The notes below the pieces were generated by a model. It saw only the letters and a program-made list of their open reading frames with translations. It was not told the DNA's origin and did no database searches. 64,000 nt of DNA from assembly GCA_024138015.1 (NCBI GenBank), contig JAMXBB010000004.1, forward strand, positions 81,131,613 through 81,195,612, given 5' to 3'. Origin of the DNA: Lumnitzera littorea (taxonomy: Eukaryota; Streptophyta; Magnoliopsida; Myrtales; Combretaceae). Shown one piece after another: positions 12,500 to 23,532 of the stretch (position 1 is its first letter; each line of letters opens with the position of its first letter). The position numbers were made by a program, and so were the translations under genes.

Positions 12500-14005
12500 T
12501 GTGGGTTTGACCCAACTTACCTACCATTAGTTTAGAAAATTGATTACTTAGGGTGTTATTGCTTCATGTTTGCATAGCAAGGCTTAAAAGGTGAATGAAC
12601 ATTCAGAGAGTACCACTTGCAATATACTGATTGATGGGGTGTTGGGTAGATTTTCTCAATTGTTTGAGACACCATCATCATTGCCTAAGCTTAAGGAAAT
12701 TCAACATTGCATACATTTGAAAGAAGGAAGAGGTCTAATTAATGTTAAGCCCTATAAATATCTATACTTTCAAAAGCAAGAGATTGAAAAACAAGTGTAA
12801 GATATGCTTGACCAAGGAATCATTCAACATAGTAATAGTCCTTTTTCATCACTAATCTTATTGGTGAAAAAGAAGGACAACACTTAGCATTTTTGCATGG
12901 ACTATAGGGTGCTTAATGAAGCTACGGTGAAAGATGATTTTCCTATTCCCACAATTGATGAATTGATAGACAAGTTAAAGGGTTCCTCCTTATTTTCTAA
13001 GTTAGATTTACACTCATGTTGTCACCAAATCAGAATGTGCCCAAGTGATGGGGAGAAGATTGCATTTCAAACTTATGAGGGTCATTACAAGTTTTTAGTA
13101 ATGCCATTTGGCTTAAGTAATGCATCAGCTATGTTTTAAGTAATCATGAATGAGATTTTTAGGTTATGCTTGTGAAAGTTTGTCATTGTGTTTTCTGATG
13201 ACATCTTAGTTTATAATATAACCTTAGAGTTACACGTTGCACACTTAACTAAAGCATTACATGTATTGCATGCAAACACGTTATTTCTCATAAAGAGTAA
13301 GTGTGCATTTGGATTGGATACTATTGAGTATTTAGGGCATGTGGTGGGGTAAGGAGGAGTAGGACCAAAACCTACTAGTATGAGGGCTGTATAGGAGTGG
13401 CCTTTACCTTAGGATGTGAAGAAATTGAGGGCTTTTCTTAGATTATTTGGTTATTATTGTCGTTTTATTAAGGGATATGCAGTAGCACCTCTAATAGACA
13501 TGTTATAACATGATGGATTTGTGTGGGTAGATGAAGTGAGACAATAATTTGAAAGACTTAAGCATACTTTGGTTTCAGCCCCAATACTTTCTTTGCTTGA
13601 TTTTAGTATGAAATTTGTAGTGAAAACTGATGCTTCAAGCATAAGGATTAGTGCAATGTTTCTGTAAGAAGGGCATCTTATTTTATATTTTAGTGAGAAG
13701 CTTCCTTAACACATGATCAAGGCTTCAGATTATGTGAGGGAACCATGTGCTATTGTTGAAGTAGTGAATAAGTGGTGATAGTATTTGTTGGTTTAGCACT
13801 TCATTATCGAAACTAACCATAGGAGTATAAAAGAATTGTTGACACAAGTTATTTCTACTCTTGAATAACATAAATTCTTGACTAAGCCCTTAAGTTACGA
13901 CTATACTATTATGTATAAGTCAGGTTAAGAAAATACAGTGGTTGATTATCTTTCCAAACAGTATGATACTTCTTTCTTAGCATTATCCATGCTTCATTTT
14001 TCTAT
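12500..14005 (+). pseudogene. RT and RNase H remnant
   Basis: RT begins around 12640 (FSQLFETPSSLPKLKEIQH). The fingers/palm part is open at 12897-13139 (MDYRVLNEATVKDDFPIPTI... to VMPFGLSNASAMF). The catalytic loop reads VFSDDIL near 13190, keeping both aspartates. RNase H follows: KFVVKTDAS near 13612 and HFIIETNHRSIKELL near 13800. The reading is interrupted by several TAG/TAA/TGA codons. The coding sense stops at 14005 where the long LTR was inserted and resumes at 17049. Confidence 0.8.
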
Positions 14006-17000
14006 TGTAACAGCCCCCGCCGTGTAAACCATCCTAAGATAGAAGTTGGCCTTACAACCGCTATTTTAGACCTGATCTACATAAGGCGTCCACGACTAAC
14101 CCGCTTTGAAGGAAACAGTTTGTAATTTAAATAAATCATTTCTCTAAGAAAGTGAGGAAAGATATATATATTATAATACAGTTATTGCAATTAAGGTTTA
14201 CAAGATTTCTCCGTAATATATTTCCTAGTTATTACATTATTCAAAAATGAAAAGTTCTAAAGTAAAAGCTTAAACCTTAAAAATATATATTTATTCTTCA
14301 CATGTTTTTCCTCACTCCCCAGGATCCAGCAGCTGCTAGCTTCAGAGTAGCTGTATGCCGCTTCTTAGCCAGTACCTGCATGACGTCTATAGGGATGTAA
14401 GCAACCACAGCTCAGTAAGTTAGGACGGAGGACTTAAAACTATACCATACACACAACAAGGTTTTCAATCACTTATTAGGTGCAATGCATGTGCAAGCAA
14501 ATGCCATCGCACGACGTTGTCTGGCCCGTCATGAGATTAGAGAAATTGCGCCCGCTCTAATCCGGGTTGAGGAGTTGCCGTTAATGCAACAGCTCACGAC
14601 CAAACCCAGGCTTGTGTAATGGATACCTTGCTCCTCCCGCGACTACTTTCGAACCACTGTCTTCACCCCCGCCGTGACCTCTTCTCCTGTCACTTAGTTT
14701 GACTGAGGATGAAGAAGGGACCATTTTGCAATCCTGCGCTATCCCTTCCGAAGGGGTCGGTATTTAGCCGAAGAGTCCTAAATTCCCCTAACGGGTTGCC
14801 ATGCATGTCCAATTATGATTACTAGTCGGATATTTGATTAAGTCCAGTTTAGGGTGATCAATCCTTTCATGCAAATCATACAGTATATGCCAGAACAATA
14901 AACAGAATCATAGCATCACCCATAATCAAGCACATGCACACATTCAACTATCTAACAAGCACAACCAAGCATAATCTTAAGCCTCCAAAATACAGCATCG
15001 TATTAATCCCAACTTACCTCGACTCCTCGCTCACTCACTCGAGGTCCGATTTGCTCAGGCCATCGCGGATCATCCTTATAACACAAACGTGGTTTCAGCT
15101 TTTCATATAACTATTATAGGTTCGTTTTATCCTATAATGCTTATTGTTAGGTTTTGTTTAAGGTTTAATATGCCTAATTATCTAGGTATTAAGTCTTTTA
15201 CAATTATTCTAAGTTTGGGGTTAGGTTCAGGTTTGGTTTTCGCATCGATTTCTAGGTAATGCTTTAGATTCCAACCCTAGAAATCCGTTTCAATCCATAA
15301 TGTGAAATTAATCACATTACTTCCCGATCTCCTAAAGACCATCATTACCCTTAATCAGTGTTTATTTTACTCGGTACACTTAAATCCATATTAGTGTACC
15401 GAATTCACTCCTAATGTGATAAATTTTTACATTTTTCATATAATTCCATAAATTCAAGTTTCCTATCAGATTTATTGTGCATTTTTATTATTCTCAAAAT
15501 ATCAATTTTTATTATAATATTTTCTATTTATTATATTTTTTAAAATCACATATTATATATTGTTACCTTTTATGTCCTTAATGCACTTCTAATATTTCTA
15601 TCACCCTAATTACCATCTCTAACATCAATTATATGTCTAAATTCATCCTAAATCAAATTTTACTCCTAATTACCCTAATTTACAAAATTATCTTAAAATG
15701 TAATATTTTTCCATATTACTTATTTACTACATAATTAACCTAATAATTACATCTAACACTCTAATTGCTACAAGTATCGTACTCCATCAGATTTTAACAT
15801 CCTAAAACATCTACTTATTCACTAAGTCAGTAATTAATCTTCTAATCACCTAATTAACTCCAAATTACCCATTTTATGCCTCATTTTAGGGCCTAAAAAT
15901 TTTGAAAATTAATTTTTGAAAACGGGCTTCATAGTACTGTTCTATATCATCTAAGTAATCTACAGAAAAATTTTGGGCTTGAAACTACACTCCTAAGGTC
16001 ATTTATTTCTAAACCGAAATGTGCTCGGTTTTGCACGATTTCTTAGGGGCCATATATTACAGGACATAATTTCATCAAAATAATATTTTTACTACAAACT
16101 ACATACAAAAATATCCCAGAATAACAAAATTCATAATTTTCTAATTATATTTACTATTTTTACAAAATTACACAAGATTTGGGTTAGAAATTGGACTTAC
16201 CATTTTGGGTAGCTCCGACCATCGTGGGCCGCCGTGGCCTTGTCGGCCGGCCTGGGCGCTGCCACCACTGTGTGGTGGTGGTGGCCGTCCACTCCCAGCT
16301 CCTCGTCTGGTGTGGGTTCCCTTTAAAATCCTTAACTGCACAGTTTTTCTTATTTTTTTTTATTTTCTGGATTTTCTCTCGAATTTTCAACTCTCTCTAA
16401 TTTTCTCACTTTCCAAACTGCCCAAATGAGCTCTGTGATTTTTTTCTGCTATTTATAGACATTTTCTGTAATTATTATGCATTAATTTGATAAGACTTTG
16501 TCCAAATTCCTTGATTTTTGGCTTTTAAGTTGTTCAATTTTTATTGGCTAATTTTTCTTTTGCAGCTTTGGATCTGCTACGACCTTATCTTGATTCAGCT
16601 TATCATTTTCTGATTTTTTCTGATTTTTCCATAATTATTTTATAATTTTCTTTAATTATTTGCTTAGTTTTTGGCCAATTTAGGTAATTACGCGTATTTT
16701 TATCTACACGTAAATACATGTGAGGTACACGTGAACATTCCTAAATATTATTTTGGTCATTCTAAAATTTTTAGTATACATATAATCTACCTCTAGTAAT
16801 TTATTAGTTATTAAATTACACTTTTTGCTTTTTCAGTAATTAGCAATTATTATGCTTAAAATTTGAAAATTTTATAGTCTCCTATTTTATTTCTTATTTT
16901 CTTAAATTTAAGTTTACGGGGTTATTTTTACTAATATTCTTCTCAATAGTTTATAATTTGGGTTTGATCGGATCTTTTAACCGATCGCCCTAAACCTTGG

Positions 17001-17048
17001 GTTCTAAGTTCAATCCTACGGTTACTTGGTTGAATTTTAGGGCTTACA
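14006..17048 (-). repeat. solo LTR of the long-LTR family (copy 1), nested in gypsy pol
   Basis: On the plus strand it begins TGTAACAGCCCCCGCC and ends GGCTTACA, so it has perfect TGTAA/TTACA inverted termini, and it cleanly interrupts gypsy coding sequence. Sense is the minus strand: a TATAAATA box (16450-16457 reversed) lies upstream of a GC-rich block (16205-16310) that ends in a splice-donor-like GGTAAGT near 16190-16200. The 3043-bp length and the ends fit Del/Tekay-type gypsy LTRs. No internal domain adjoins either end, so it is a solo LTR. I could not find a matching 5-bp target duplication. Open frames at 16184-16429 are by-products of the GC-rich leader. Confidence 0.75.
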
Positions 17049-18666
17049 GATTAGTTGAAGCACAAATACAATCAACTACTAGCATTTTAGAGGGTTATAC
17101 AAAGTTGCAATAGGGGAAGCCTTTGAAATGGCCAATGTAGTGGCACAATGGATATTTATATTACACTTATAGATTGTTTTTAGTGCCTACATCTCAACTT
17201 ATTCCTTAGTTATTAATCGAGTCCCATTATACCCCTACTTCTAGCCATTTTGGCATATTAAAGACTTATAAGAAGCTTACCTTAGATTTTTGTTGGGAAG
17301 GTACGAAGCATGATGTAGAGGTTTTTGTTAAGAGGTATACTGTGTGTCAGTAAGTCAAATATCTAACACAACATCCATCGAGTTTACTACATCTGCTACC
17401 ATTATTTAAGCAAGTGTAGGAGGATAGATATATCTATGGACTTTATCACATGCTTATCGAAGTCTTAAGGATACATAGTTATTTTGGGAATAGTGGGTAA
17501 ACTTTCTAAGTACTGCCATCATAGAGCTTTGGAAACACATCTTACTGCAACTTGGTTGCTCAGTTATTCCTTCACGTTGTGGTTAAGTATCAAGGCTTCC
17601 TACGTTCTATTTTATTTGATAGAGATACAATATTTCTTAGCAAGTTTTGGAAGGAATTATTCTCTCTAAGTGGAATAAAATTATCTATGAGCATTGCTTA
17701 TCATCCTCAAAGCAATGGATAGATAGAGGTTTTAAACAAGGTGATTTAGTAATACTTATGAGGCTTTGTTATGGAAAGACCAGAGGGATGGTCTAAATAT
17801 TTTGTTTCGGTTAAGTTAGCCTATAACACTTTCTATCATCAAGGAACTGGGTTTACACCCTTTGACATAGCTTATGGCTAAAAGCTACCTACTATGGTGC
17901 ATTATGTTATGGAATTCCCATAGATAGGATTCTATCTATTTATGCATAAGAATATTGGCGACATGGGTTCCATTACTATTTTCACTTTCAAGACAATTAT
18001 CCTGTTCTCTTTATCTTTCAGATTCTATTGGATTATTATGAGCTATACTTGGTATTTAGGTATCCACTTCAAAGAGGGGAATTTCAAGCTTAGAGTTAGT
18101 TGATCTTGATATGATTGCCAGAGAAGAAATTTTGGGTATATTGCATATGAATTTAAAAAAGGCCTAGAGATATATGAAAAAGTATGTAGATTAGTCGAGA
18201 ATTTGGGTTGACTTTGACATTGTTGACTTGGTATTTGTTAAGCTTCAACCTTGTAAACAATTGTCATTGGTAAAATAAGGTCATCATAAGTTATCTAAGA
18301 GGTACTATAGGCCTTTCCTTATTACTAAGTGAGTAAGGGATTGTGTGTATGAGTTGCAACTTCCACCATACGTACGTATACACAATGTGTTTCATGTCTC
18401 TTTACTAAGGAAGGCATAGGGGTCTTATATTCCTTCACCAAACCTATCTCTAAATGCTCTACACAATCATCTACTTATTCAACTATTAACCATTTTGAAT
18501 ACTAAACTCATGCAAAGATAGGGACATCAGGTACCTTAAGTCCTGGTGTGCAATGATAGGGGTTAGCACCAGGGGATGTGTCATGGGAAGATTTTGACAA
18601 ATTTAGGACCTTGTATTTAGATAATGACTTTGTGGATAAGGTCATTTTTCAAGACCTAGAGGAAAA
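17049..18666 (+). pseudogene. integrase and chromodomain remnant
   Basis: Coding sense resumes with RLVEAQIQSTTSILEGYTKL. The integrase zinc region is around 17230-17350 (HFGILKTYKKLT then a Cys-rich end). In the core, FDRDTIFLSKFWKELFSLSG (about 17613-17672) keeps the second Asp, and YHPQSNG-stop-IEVLNK (about 17700-17745) keeps the Glu. Frames change several times. At 18540-18650 a chromodomain-like tail, GLAPGDVSWEDFDKFRTLY, is readable after two stops. This marks the element as a chromovirus, the group whose integrase tail guides insertion to chromatin. It is non-functional here. Confidence 0.75.
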
Positions 18667-19192
18667 TTTTAAGACTACAAGATAGAGATAGATCCGAAGA
18701 CTTATTAGATTCAAGGACTTTGTATTAAAACAGCTAGAGAGTATAGATTGAAAAAAGAATGCTTAGTGATTGTAATGGATCTAATTTGTACACAATAGAT
18801 AATATATGTAACAAATATAGTAGAAAAATAACAAATCTTTACAAATCTATCTATGAAAGTAACAAACTGTAACAATCATATACAAGTATATAAAGAATAA
18901 ACAGGAGGAGAGAGGGTATGATTCCTTTAACAACAAACTGAAGTGTTAAACTTCTGAGGAGTCCTAAATTCACTCAAAGAGATCTACCTAAAACACTTAC
19001 AAATACAAAATAAGATCAAGTTAGTAACAGTTTATTAGTCCAATCTGATGATAACAACAAAAAAGGGAGTTAGGATTTCATGAAGAGAGAGAGAAAGAGA
19101 GTGAGGTCATTTCTAATCGGGGAAAGTACTAGATATTTGGTACTTAGGTTTTACATATGGAAGTGGGTCAGGCCTATCTAAAGGATCTAACA
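18667..19192 (+). repeat. 3' LTR of the 10488-19192 element
   Basis: Matches 10488-11052 along its length with a 39-bp net deficit. The start is eroded (TTTTAAGAC against TGTTAAGAC); the end GGATCTAACA is identical. It follows the purine-rich run AGAGGAAAA, a weak polypurine tract candidate. Confidence 0.85.
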
Positions 19193-19876
19193 CTTATTTA
19201 TCTATATTTAATAATTATAATAAAAATGGTGCTTAGAGTATGAGAATTAGGAAATAAAAACTTATGTATTTTAAGAGAAAAGATTTGAAATAATATAATT
19301 TATACATTTAAAAATATTATTTTAATTTGTATTTTACAAATATGAATAAAGTAAATGATATATAAGTTTAACTTTATATAGATTTATTGGATATTAAATT
19401 TCAAAAGAGGAATCTATATGTAATTATATTTTTATTTGTTATATTTTATTTTTAGTAAATACAAGATTTGAACAAACATAAAAAAAAAAAAAACAAAAAG
19501 ATAGGAAGAAGATGAATCACATTAGGCTTACATTGTTAGGTTAGCTTTTTAAAAAGTTAACATTGAATAAAATTTATAAGGATGGTGGTAAAATTTAACT
19601 ATAGGTTTCACGTAAGTATCATGCTGAGTTGACCGCTAATAGACTGTTGACTAGAGATCTAAATGGATAAATGGGAAAAAAAAAGGGAGAGAGAACCGCA
19701 CGAAACAAAACCAAATATAGGACGCTGTGTAAACTACACGCTAAGGCAGTTGGGACATTTCTGTAGATTAGGTTACAATAGAAGGGCAATTCAGGAATAG
19801 TGTAAAAAATAAAATTTAATTACTCATTTTATCGTTGCGCAAAAGCACAACTATAATGTTTCTGCTTCCCCGCTTC
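19193..19876. promoter_or_regulatory. upstream region of the VOC-domain gene
   Basis: The first ~450 bp are AT-rich with an A-run near 19480-19493 and no recognised repeat. The last ~230 bp are less AT-rich and probably form the proximal promoter. Two W-box cores lie at 19629-19634 (TTGACC) and 19647-19652 (TTGACT); W-boxes are WRKY-factor sites in plants, but such short motifs occur by chance. Confidence 0.4.
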
Positions 19877-19884
19877 TATAAATA
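19877..19884 (+). promoter_or_regulatory. TATA box of the VOC-domain gene
   Basis: TATAAATA lies 129 bp upstream of the ATG at 20013, in a pyrimidine-rich setting typical of plant core promoters. Transcription would be expected to start around 19905-19920, giving a leader of about 100 nt. Confidence 0.65.
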
Positions 19885-19947
19885 ACCCCTCGCCCGATAT
19901 TTCCCTTTCTCATTCTTGCTTTCATTTATCCATATATTCTCTCTCTC

Positions 19948-19956
19948 CTAGGGTTT
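19948..19956 (+). promoter_or_regulatory. telo-box in the leader
   Basis: CTAGGGTTT is the reverse complement of the AAACCCTA telo-box common near start sites of constitutively expressed plant genes. CT-rich runs flank it (TCTCTCTCC before, CTTCTCTCATCTCTCTCTG after), a usual composition for such leaders. No direct evidence of use. Confidence 0.5.
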
Positions 19957-20012
19957 GTTCCATTCCTTCTCTCATCTCTCTCTGTTTTCAATTCGTCTCA
20001 TCTCTCCTGATT

Positions 20013-21247
20013 ATGGCGCAGCAAAACGCTCAGAACGGTGGAGCTGAAGAGAAATCTCCGGTAGTTTTCTCCGGTGTGAAGCTGCAGCTCGTGGTGGCGG
20101 CACCTAAGGCCAGCGATGCGATTAATTTTTACAAGTCCGTCTTAGGTGCTCAGGAGGTCGGGAGGTCGCTTCACCCGAAACGTAAGGCTGAACAAGAACA
20201 ACCTCTTGTGCTCTCTGCTCAGCTTTTGCTCGCCGGAACCACCATTCTCGTCTCTGACAGCTCCGAGGACTCTTCTGATGTGTACGTCTCTACTCTCTCT
20301 GTCTCCCTCTTTCATTTTCGTCTATAGGTGCTACCGTATAAATTGCTGACTGTTCATCTTCAACAATATCTGTGGATTATTTTCATTTTTAGTTCCTCTT
20401 TGTTGTATCGTGAAGTACATAGATGTTTTTCCTCGTCATGCTTCTTGATGTTGACTTAACTCCAGGTCTCTGTTTGTATTTCGTCTGCTTTACTGTTGTA
20501 CGGACTTATGTTTCGTCGTTTTGTACTCTATTTTCACGTTATTATTAGGAAAATGTTATAGATATATATACACACGCACAGCATTTTACTGTAGGTGAGT
20601 TTGAAAATGAATATTTCATGACTTTTAATATATATTTATAGATATAATTTTTTAAAATTTATTTATGGTAACAGACACATGAACCCGTTTGTTATTCTAT
20701 TTAAATATATTTCTATTATTAGATCTTCATAAATTGTTAATTATCAATATTCTTGATTTTTTAATGCAGTTCTGAATGTCCTTGGTGCTTTAACGTTATT
20801 CACGCAAATTTCATGTTCAAAAAAGTAAAAGTGAAGCGAAAGGCCTTTAAAACGACTTGCCGTTTGGTATTCTGTTATTTTTGTCGGATCTGACTTTTAA
20901 CAACGGATAAAAACTAAAAACGCTTCCTTCAAGCGGCGATGATTATATCGAATCACTTTGGATTTGTTTTCTACTCTACTTTCGCCGACACTTTGTTAAC
21001 CATATTTCTGGCCATTAACAGTGTGAAGACTGCTGGAAGTGGATTTTTCCTCTGTCTGGAGACCGAGGATGTGGAAGCTGCCGTTTCTAGTGCAGTGAGC
21101 GCCGGAGCTGAGGCTGTAGGGGAGATTTGTGAGCAGGAAGGTGGCGCGTGCTGCGGCGGTGGGCGCGTGGGGAAGATTAAGGACCCTTATGGTTTCACTT
21201 GGCTTATCTGCAGCCCTGCTAAGAAGGGTGCTGACGAGGCAGCTTAA
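20013..21247 (+). CDS. VOC-superfamily (glyoxalase-like) protein, At5g48480-like, two exons
   Basis: This is the only host gene I can support. Exon 1 is 20013-20281 and exon 2 is 21022-21247. The 740-bp intron opens with GTACGT and closes with TTAACAG, and splicing gives 164 residues. The N-terminal half (residues about 17-90) has VKLQLVVAAPKASDAINFYK, GAQEVGRSLHPKRKAEQEQ and LLLAGTTILVSDSS. The C-terminal half has FFLCLETEDVEAAVSSAVSA, then a Cys/Gly-rich GACCGGGRVGKIKDPYG and TWLICSPAKK. This order and length match the plant family annotated as uncharacterized protein At5g48480, a vicinal-oxygen-chelate fold with glyoxalase-like topology. I see no signal peptide or membrane segment, so a soluble cytosolic protein is likely. 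No substrate is known to me and glyoxalase I metal ligands are not evident, so enzyme activity should not be assumed. Codon use is GC-richer than the surroundings, and the frame is intact. Confidence 0.88.
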
Positions 21248-22183
21248 AGACCGTCTGATCTGATAACACACCATGACTCTGATGCGCTAGCGATCTCCAC
21301 CATTTCATAAACTCTCACTCGCTCTATCTCTATCTGTGTTTTGTTGTGTAGGGGCCCACATATCTGGTTTCTAGGGTTTTAGGCAGATGTAGGGAAGTAA
21401 TGACGAGTATTTGATACGATTCGTGATGATGTTAATTGGACTAATTGACAAAACCCTTACTAGCAAGTGCTCTGATGGATATCTTTCTTTTTAGCTTTCT
21501 TAATCCTTCTTTACTCAATGCGCATATGCTTGGTGTTCGTTTCTGTAAAGGGTATTTTCGTGATTTCAGTTTATTAATTGGTTACTTATAAATGGATATA
21601 AAGCCATATGGTCATGGTATGGCGTGGAATGGGATGTTCCTAGACGGTATAATTATTAGTTTATTGTCGGGTCTCGATCTTAGGATATATGGATCTTACC
21701 TAAAATGATATTTTATCGTAGATTAGGTTTTTTAAAATTATAGTTAGGTAAATATATTGGTTTGAGGTTAGTGAGAACCGAGAGTAAGGTAAATATATAT
21801 TGGGCGGTGTTTTTAGTTGGTTCAAAAAAGGGTTATAAGAGAAGACATAGGCCTTGACTTAGAATCGGAGGATATCAAATGGGACGGGGACACGTTTGGT
21901 TGCTTTCTTGGAACAGTAGACGAGAGATGCTTTTAATGGAGACATGTACTGGAGAGAGGTTAGAGCCAGTTAGGTTAGTTGTGGTCCCCATGGGGATGGA
22001 GAGGGGGAGACTCCTAGACCGTTTTGAAATGCCAAGGTAATTACAAATTCCCCCGAGGGCCTTTCACGGTTCTCGTGAAGTCTTGTTATATTTTATGTAT
22101 TGTTTCTACTCTGCTCTCTTTCTTCTCTCTCCTCTCTCTCTTTTTAATCATCAACTATGTTCAAGAAATGTACTCAATAATAC
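21248..22183. other. 3' UTR and downstream intergenic DNA
   Basis: The first few hundred bases are the probable 3' UTR of the VOC gene, including CTAGGGTTTTAGG near 21372. No canonical AATAAA could be tied to the end. Beyond about 21600 the sequence is unassigned; the 86-residue frame beginning at 22024 runs through a CT-rich and (AT)n stretch and is not convincing. Confidence 0.45.
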
Positions 22184-22210
22184 TATATATATATATATAT
22201 ATATATATAT
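22184..22210. repeat. (AT)n microsatellite
   Basis: About 13 uninterrupted AT/TA dinucleotides directly after ATACTA, followed by TTTCTTTTTTG. A simple sequence repeat likely to vary in length. Confidence 0.95.
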
Positions 22211-23274
22211 TTCTTTTTTGGTGTAGTTGTTTAAATCTGAACGAGCACACCTCCGGAACTCCCACGTTATTAACATCGTCCTAGCTTTGTTAGAGGGGCT
22301 ATTTTTTCCGATCACAACAACAATTTTAATGTTTTTATTCGTGATCTCTCATCGTCGTAGCTGGTAGATGCTCCATGTGTTTAGCTACTAACATTTGTAG
22401 TCTTTGGCCCGTGACATTTCATATCTATCATGCGTGTTGGCTGTCGCAATTCCAATTCATAATCTTAGTAGTAGCTCCTCTTCAAACAGAAAATTTCGGT
22501 AAGTAGTAGGCCTCGATACGAATCTCTTGGCTTTGTGTACTCAAGCCTCAACCCTCGTGGGTTTGTCTCTTTGAACTAATTAATCGTGTACAGACAGCAC
22601 GCACTTCTAAAATAAGACATGTTAATTCCAAATTTTATTAATAGAATTTGGAAAGTACTAGAAAAAGTGGGGATGGACATAACCTCTTTAAATTTACAAG
22701 CAAGCAACTGGCAACTGGATAGAAAATAAAAAGAGAAAGTACAATTATAAAATGTAAAACGTCAATAAGGTAGTGCTATTATCTTTCCGAAAAAAAATCT
22801 CTTAATAGCTAATCAGGTGATATCTAAATAACTCAACCCGAAGAGGGGAAAACCCCTATCCAGTCCTTACTCTTAATTATAATTACGAACACCTTAATCA
22901 AAACAAAAAGGTAGAAAAGCTACCCTATTGTTAGATACAATACTAGAACTTTCTAAACCAATTTTCATTAAATACAATCCTTTTGAACTTCCTTTTGAGT
23001 AGTTGCATTTTTTGGGGAAGTACTTTAAGTACTATATTATCAAAATAAAAATATGCCAATAAAATCCCTTGCCTATTTGGTGAGTTAGTCAACAATTGCT
23101 TTTTGCTCTTGCACATACTATTAAGCTTGCCCTGAACTGTCGAGTATCTTTGCAAAGAGATGTCATTCCATATGCCCTAAGGAACAATTGATGTTAAGAG
23201 TCATTTTGTAATAACTAGTGGTTCTCTTTCGACTTACACATTTTTTATATTATAATGCTAATATCGTTTGAAAC
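22211..23274. other. intergenic DNA, no gene recognised
   Basis: No recognisable family on either strand. The 70-residue minus-strand frame at 22943-23155 is Lys-rich without motifs. A short phrase, TCCTCTTCAAACAGAAA, occurs here near 22476 and again near 23817, suggesting two fragments of one repeat. Confidence 0.45.
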
Positions 23275-23532
23275 CTATAATAAAGTTGCAAATTGTGTAC
23301 ACTCAATGGAAAGGTTAGATGAAGGAAAACCATGACACCAAGAATTATCCCTTGAAATACCATCCCCATCTTTGCCCCTAGATCTACTGCTATCCACATT
23401 AAGTTTAAAATAACCTGATTTTGGGCTAATGTAAGTAGTAGAGTGCACCACTATTTCCTTTAGTTTTTTAACTATAGCAAAATAAAAAAATTTCATCTCC
23501 CGAAATCTCCCTCCAATTGAGAGGAGTAGCAC
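23275..23532 (-). pseudogene. RNase H-like fragment of LINE type
   Basis: Residues about 34-65 of this minus-strand frame read ISPKSGYFKLNVDSSRSRGK and then DGDGISRDNSW. The pattern Pro-x-x-Gly-x-x-Lys-Leu-Asn-x-Asp, then a Gly-rich turn, then x-Arg-Asp is the start of the plant RVT_3/RNase H domain found at the end of many plant LINE ORF2 proteins and in derived single-domain proteins. Only the first third of the domain is present; the later acidic catalytic residues are missing and the frame stops. It could be a LINE relict or a broken RNase H-like gene. No LINE RT is seen next to it. Confidence 0.55.

Larger units (their letters stand above)
10488..19192 (+). mobile_element. degenerate Ty3/gypsy chromovirus-type retrotransposon (with nested LTR)
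   Basis: Two direct LTRs (10488-11052 and 18667-19192) enclose gag, protease, RT, RNase H, integrase and chromodomain remnants in gypsy order on the plus strand. The flanks TTTAT (10483-10487) and CTTAT (19193-19197) differ by one base and fit a decayed 5-bp target duplication. The 14006-17048 LTR splits the coding region between RNase H and integrase. Without it the element would be about 5.7 kb. Many in-frame stops and frameshifts show it is long dead. I could not identify a standard primer-binding site next to the left LTR. Confidence 0.85.

Noticed and set aside
16184..16429. Overlapping open frames on both strands as possible small genes
   Set aside because: They fall in the GC-rich leader of a solo LTR, with no start context or family similarity. 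The corresponding part of copy 3 does not preserve the frame.
14001..17053. 5-bp target duplication for the 14006-17048 LTR
   Set aside because: The left flank TCTAT and right flank GATTA do not match, and shifting the ends by a base or two does not give a convincing match.
19629..19652. W-box pair as evidence for pathogen-responsive regulation
   Set aside because: Five- to six-base motifs are expected by chance. Noted in the promoter entry but not promoted to a finding.
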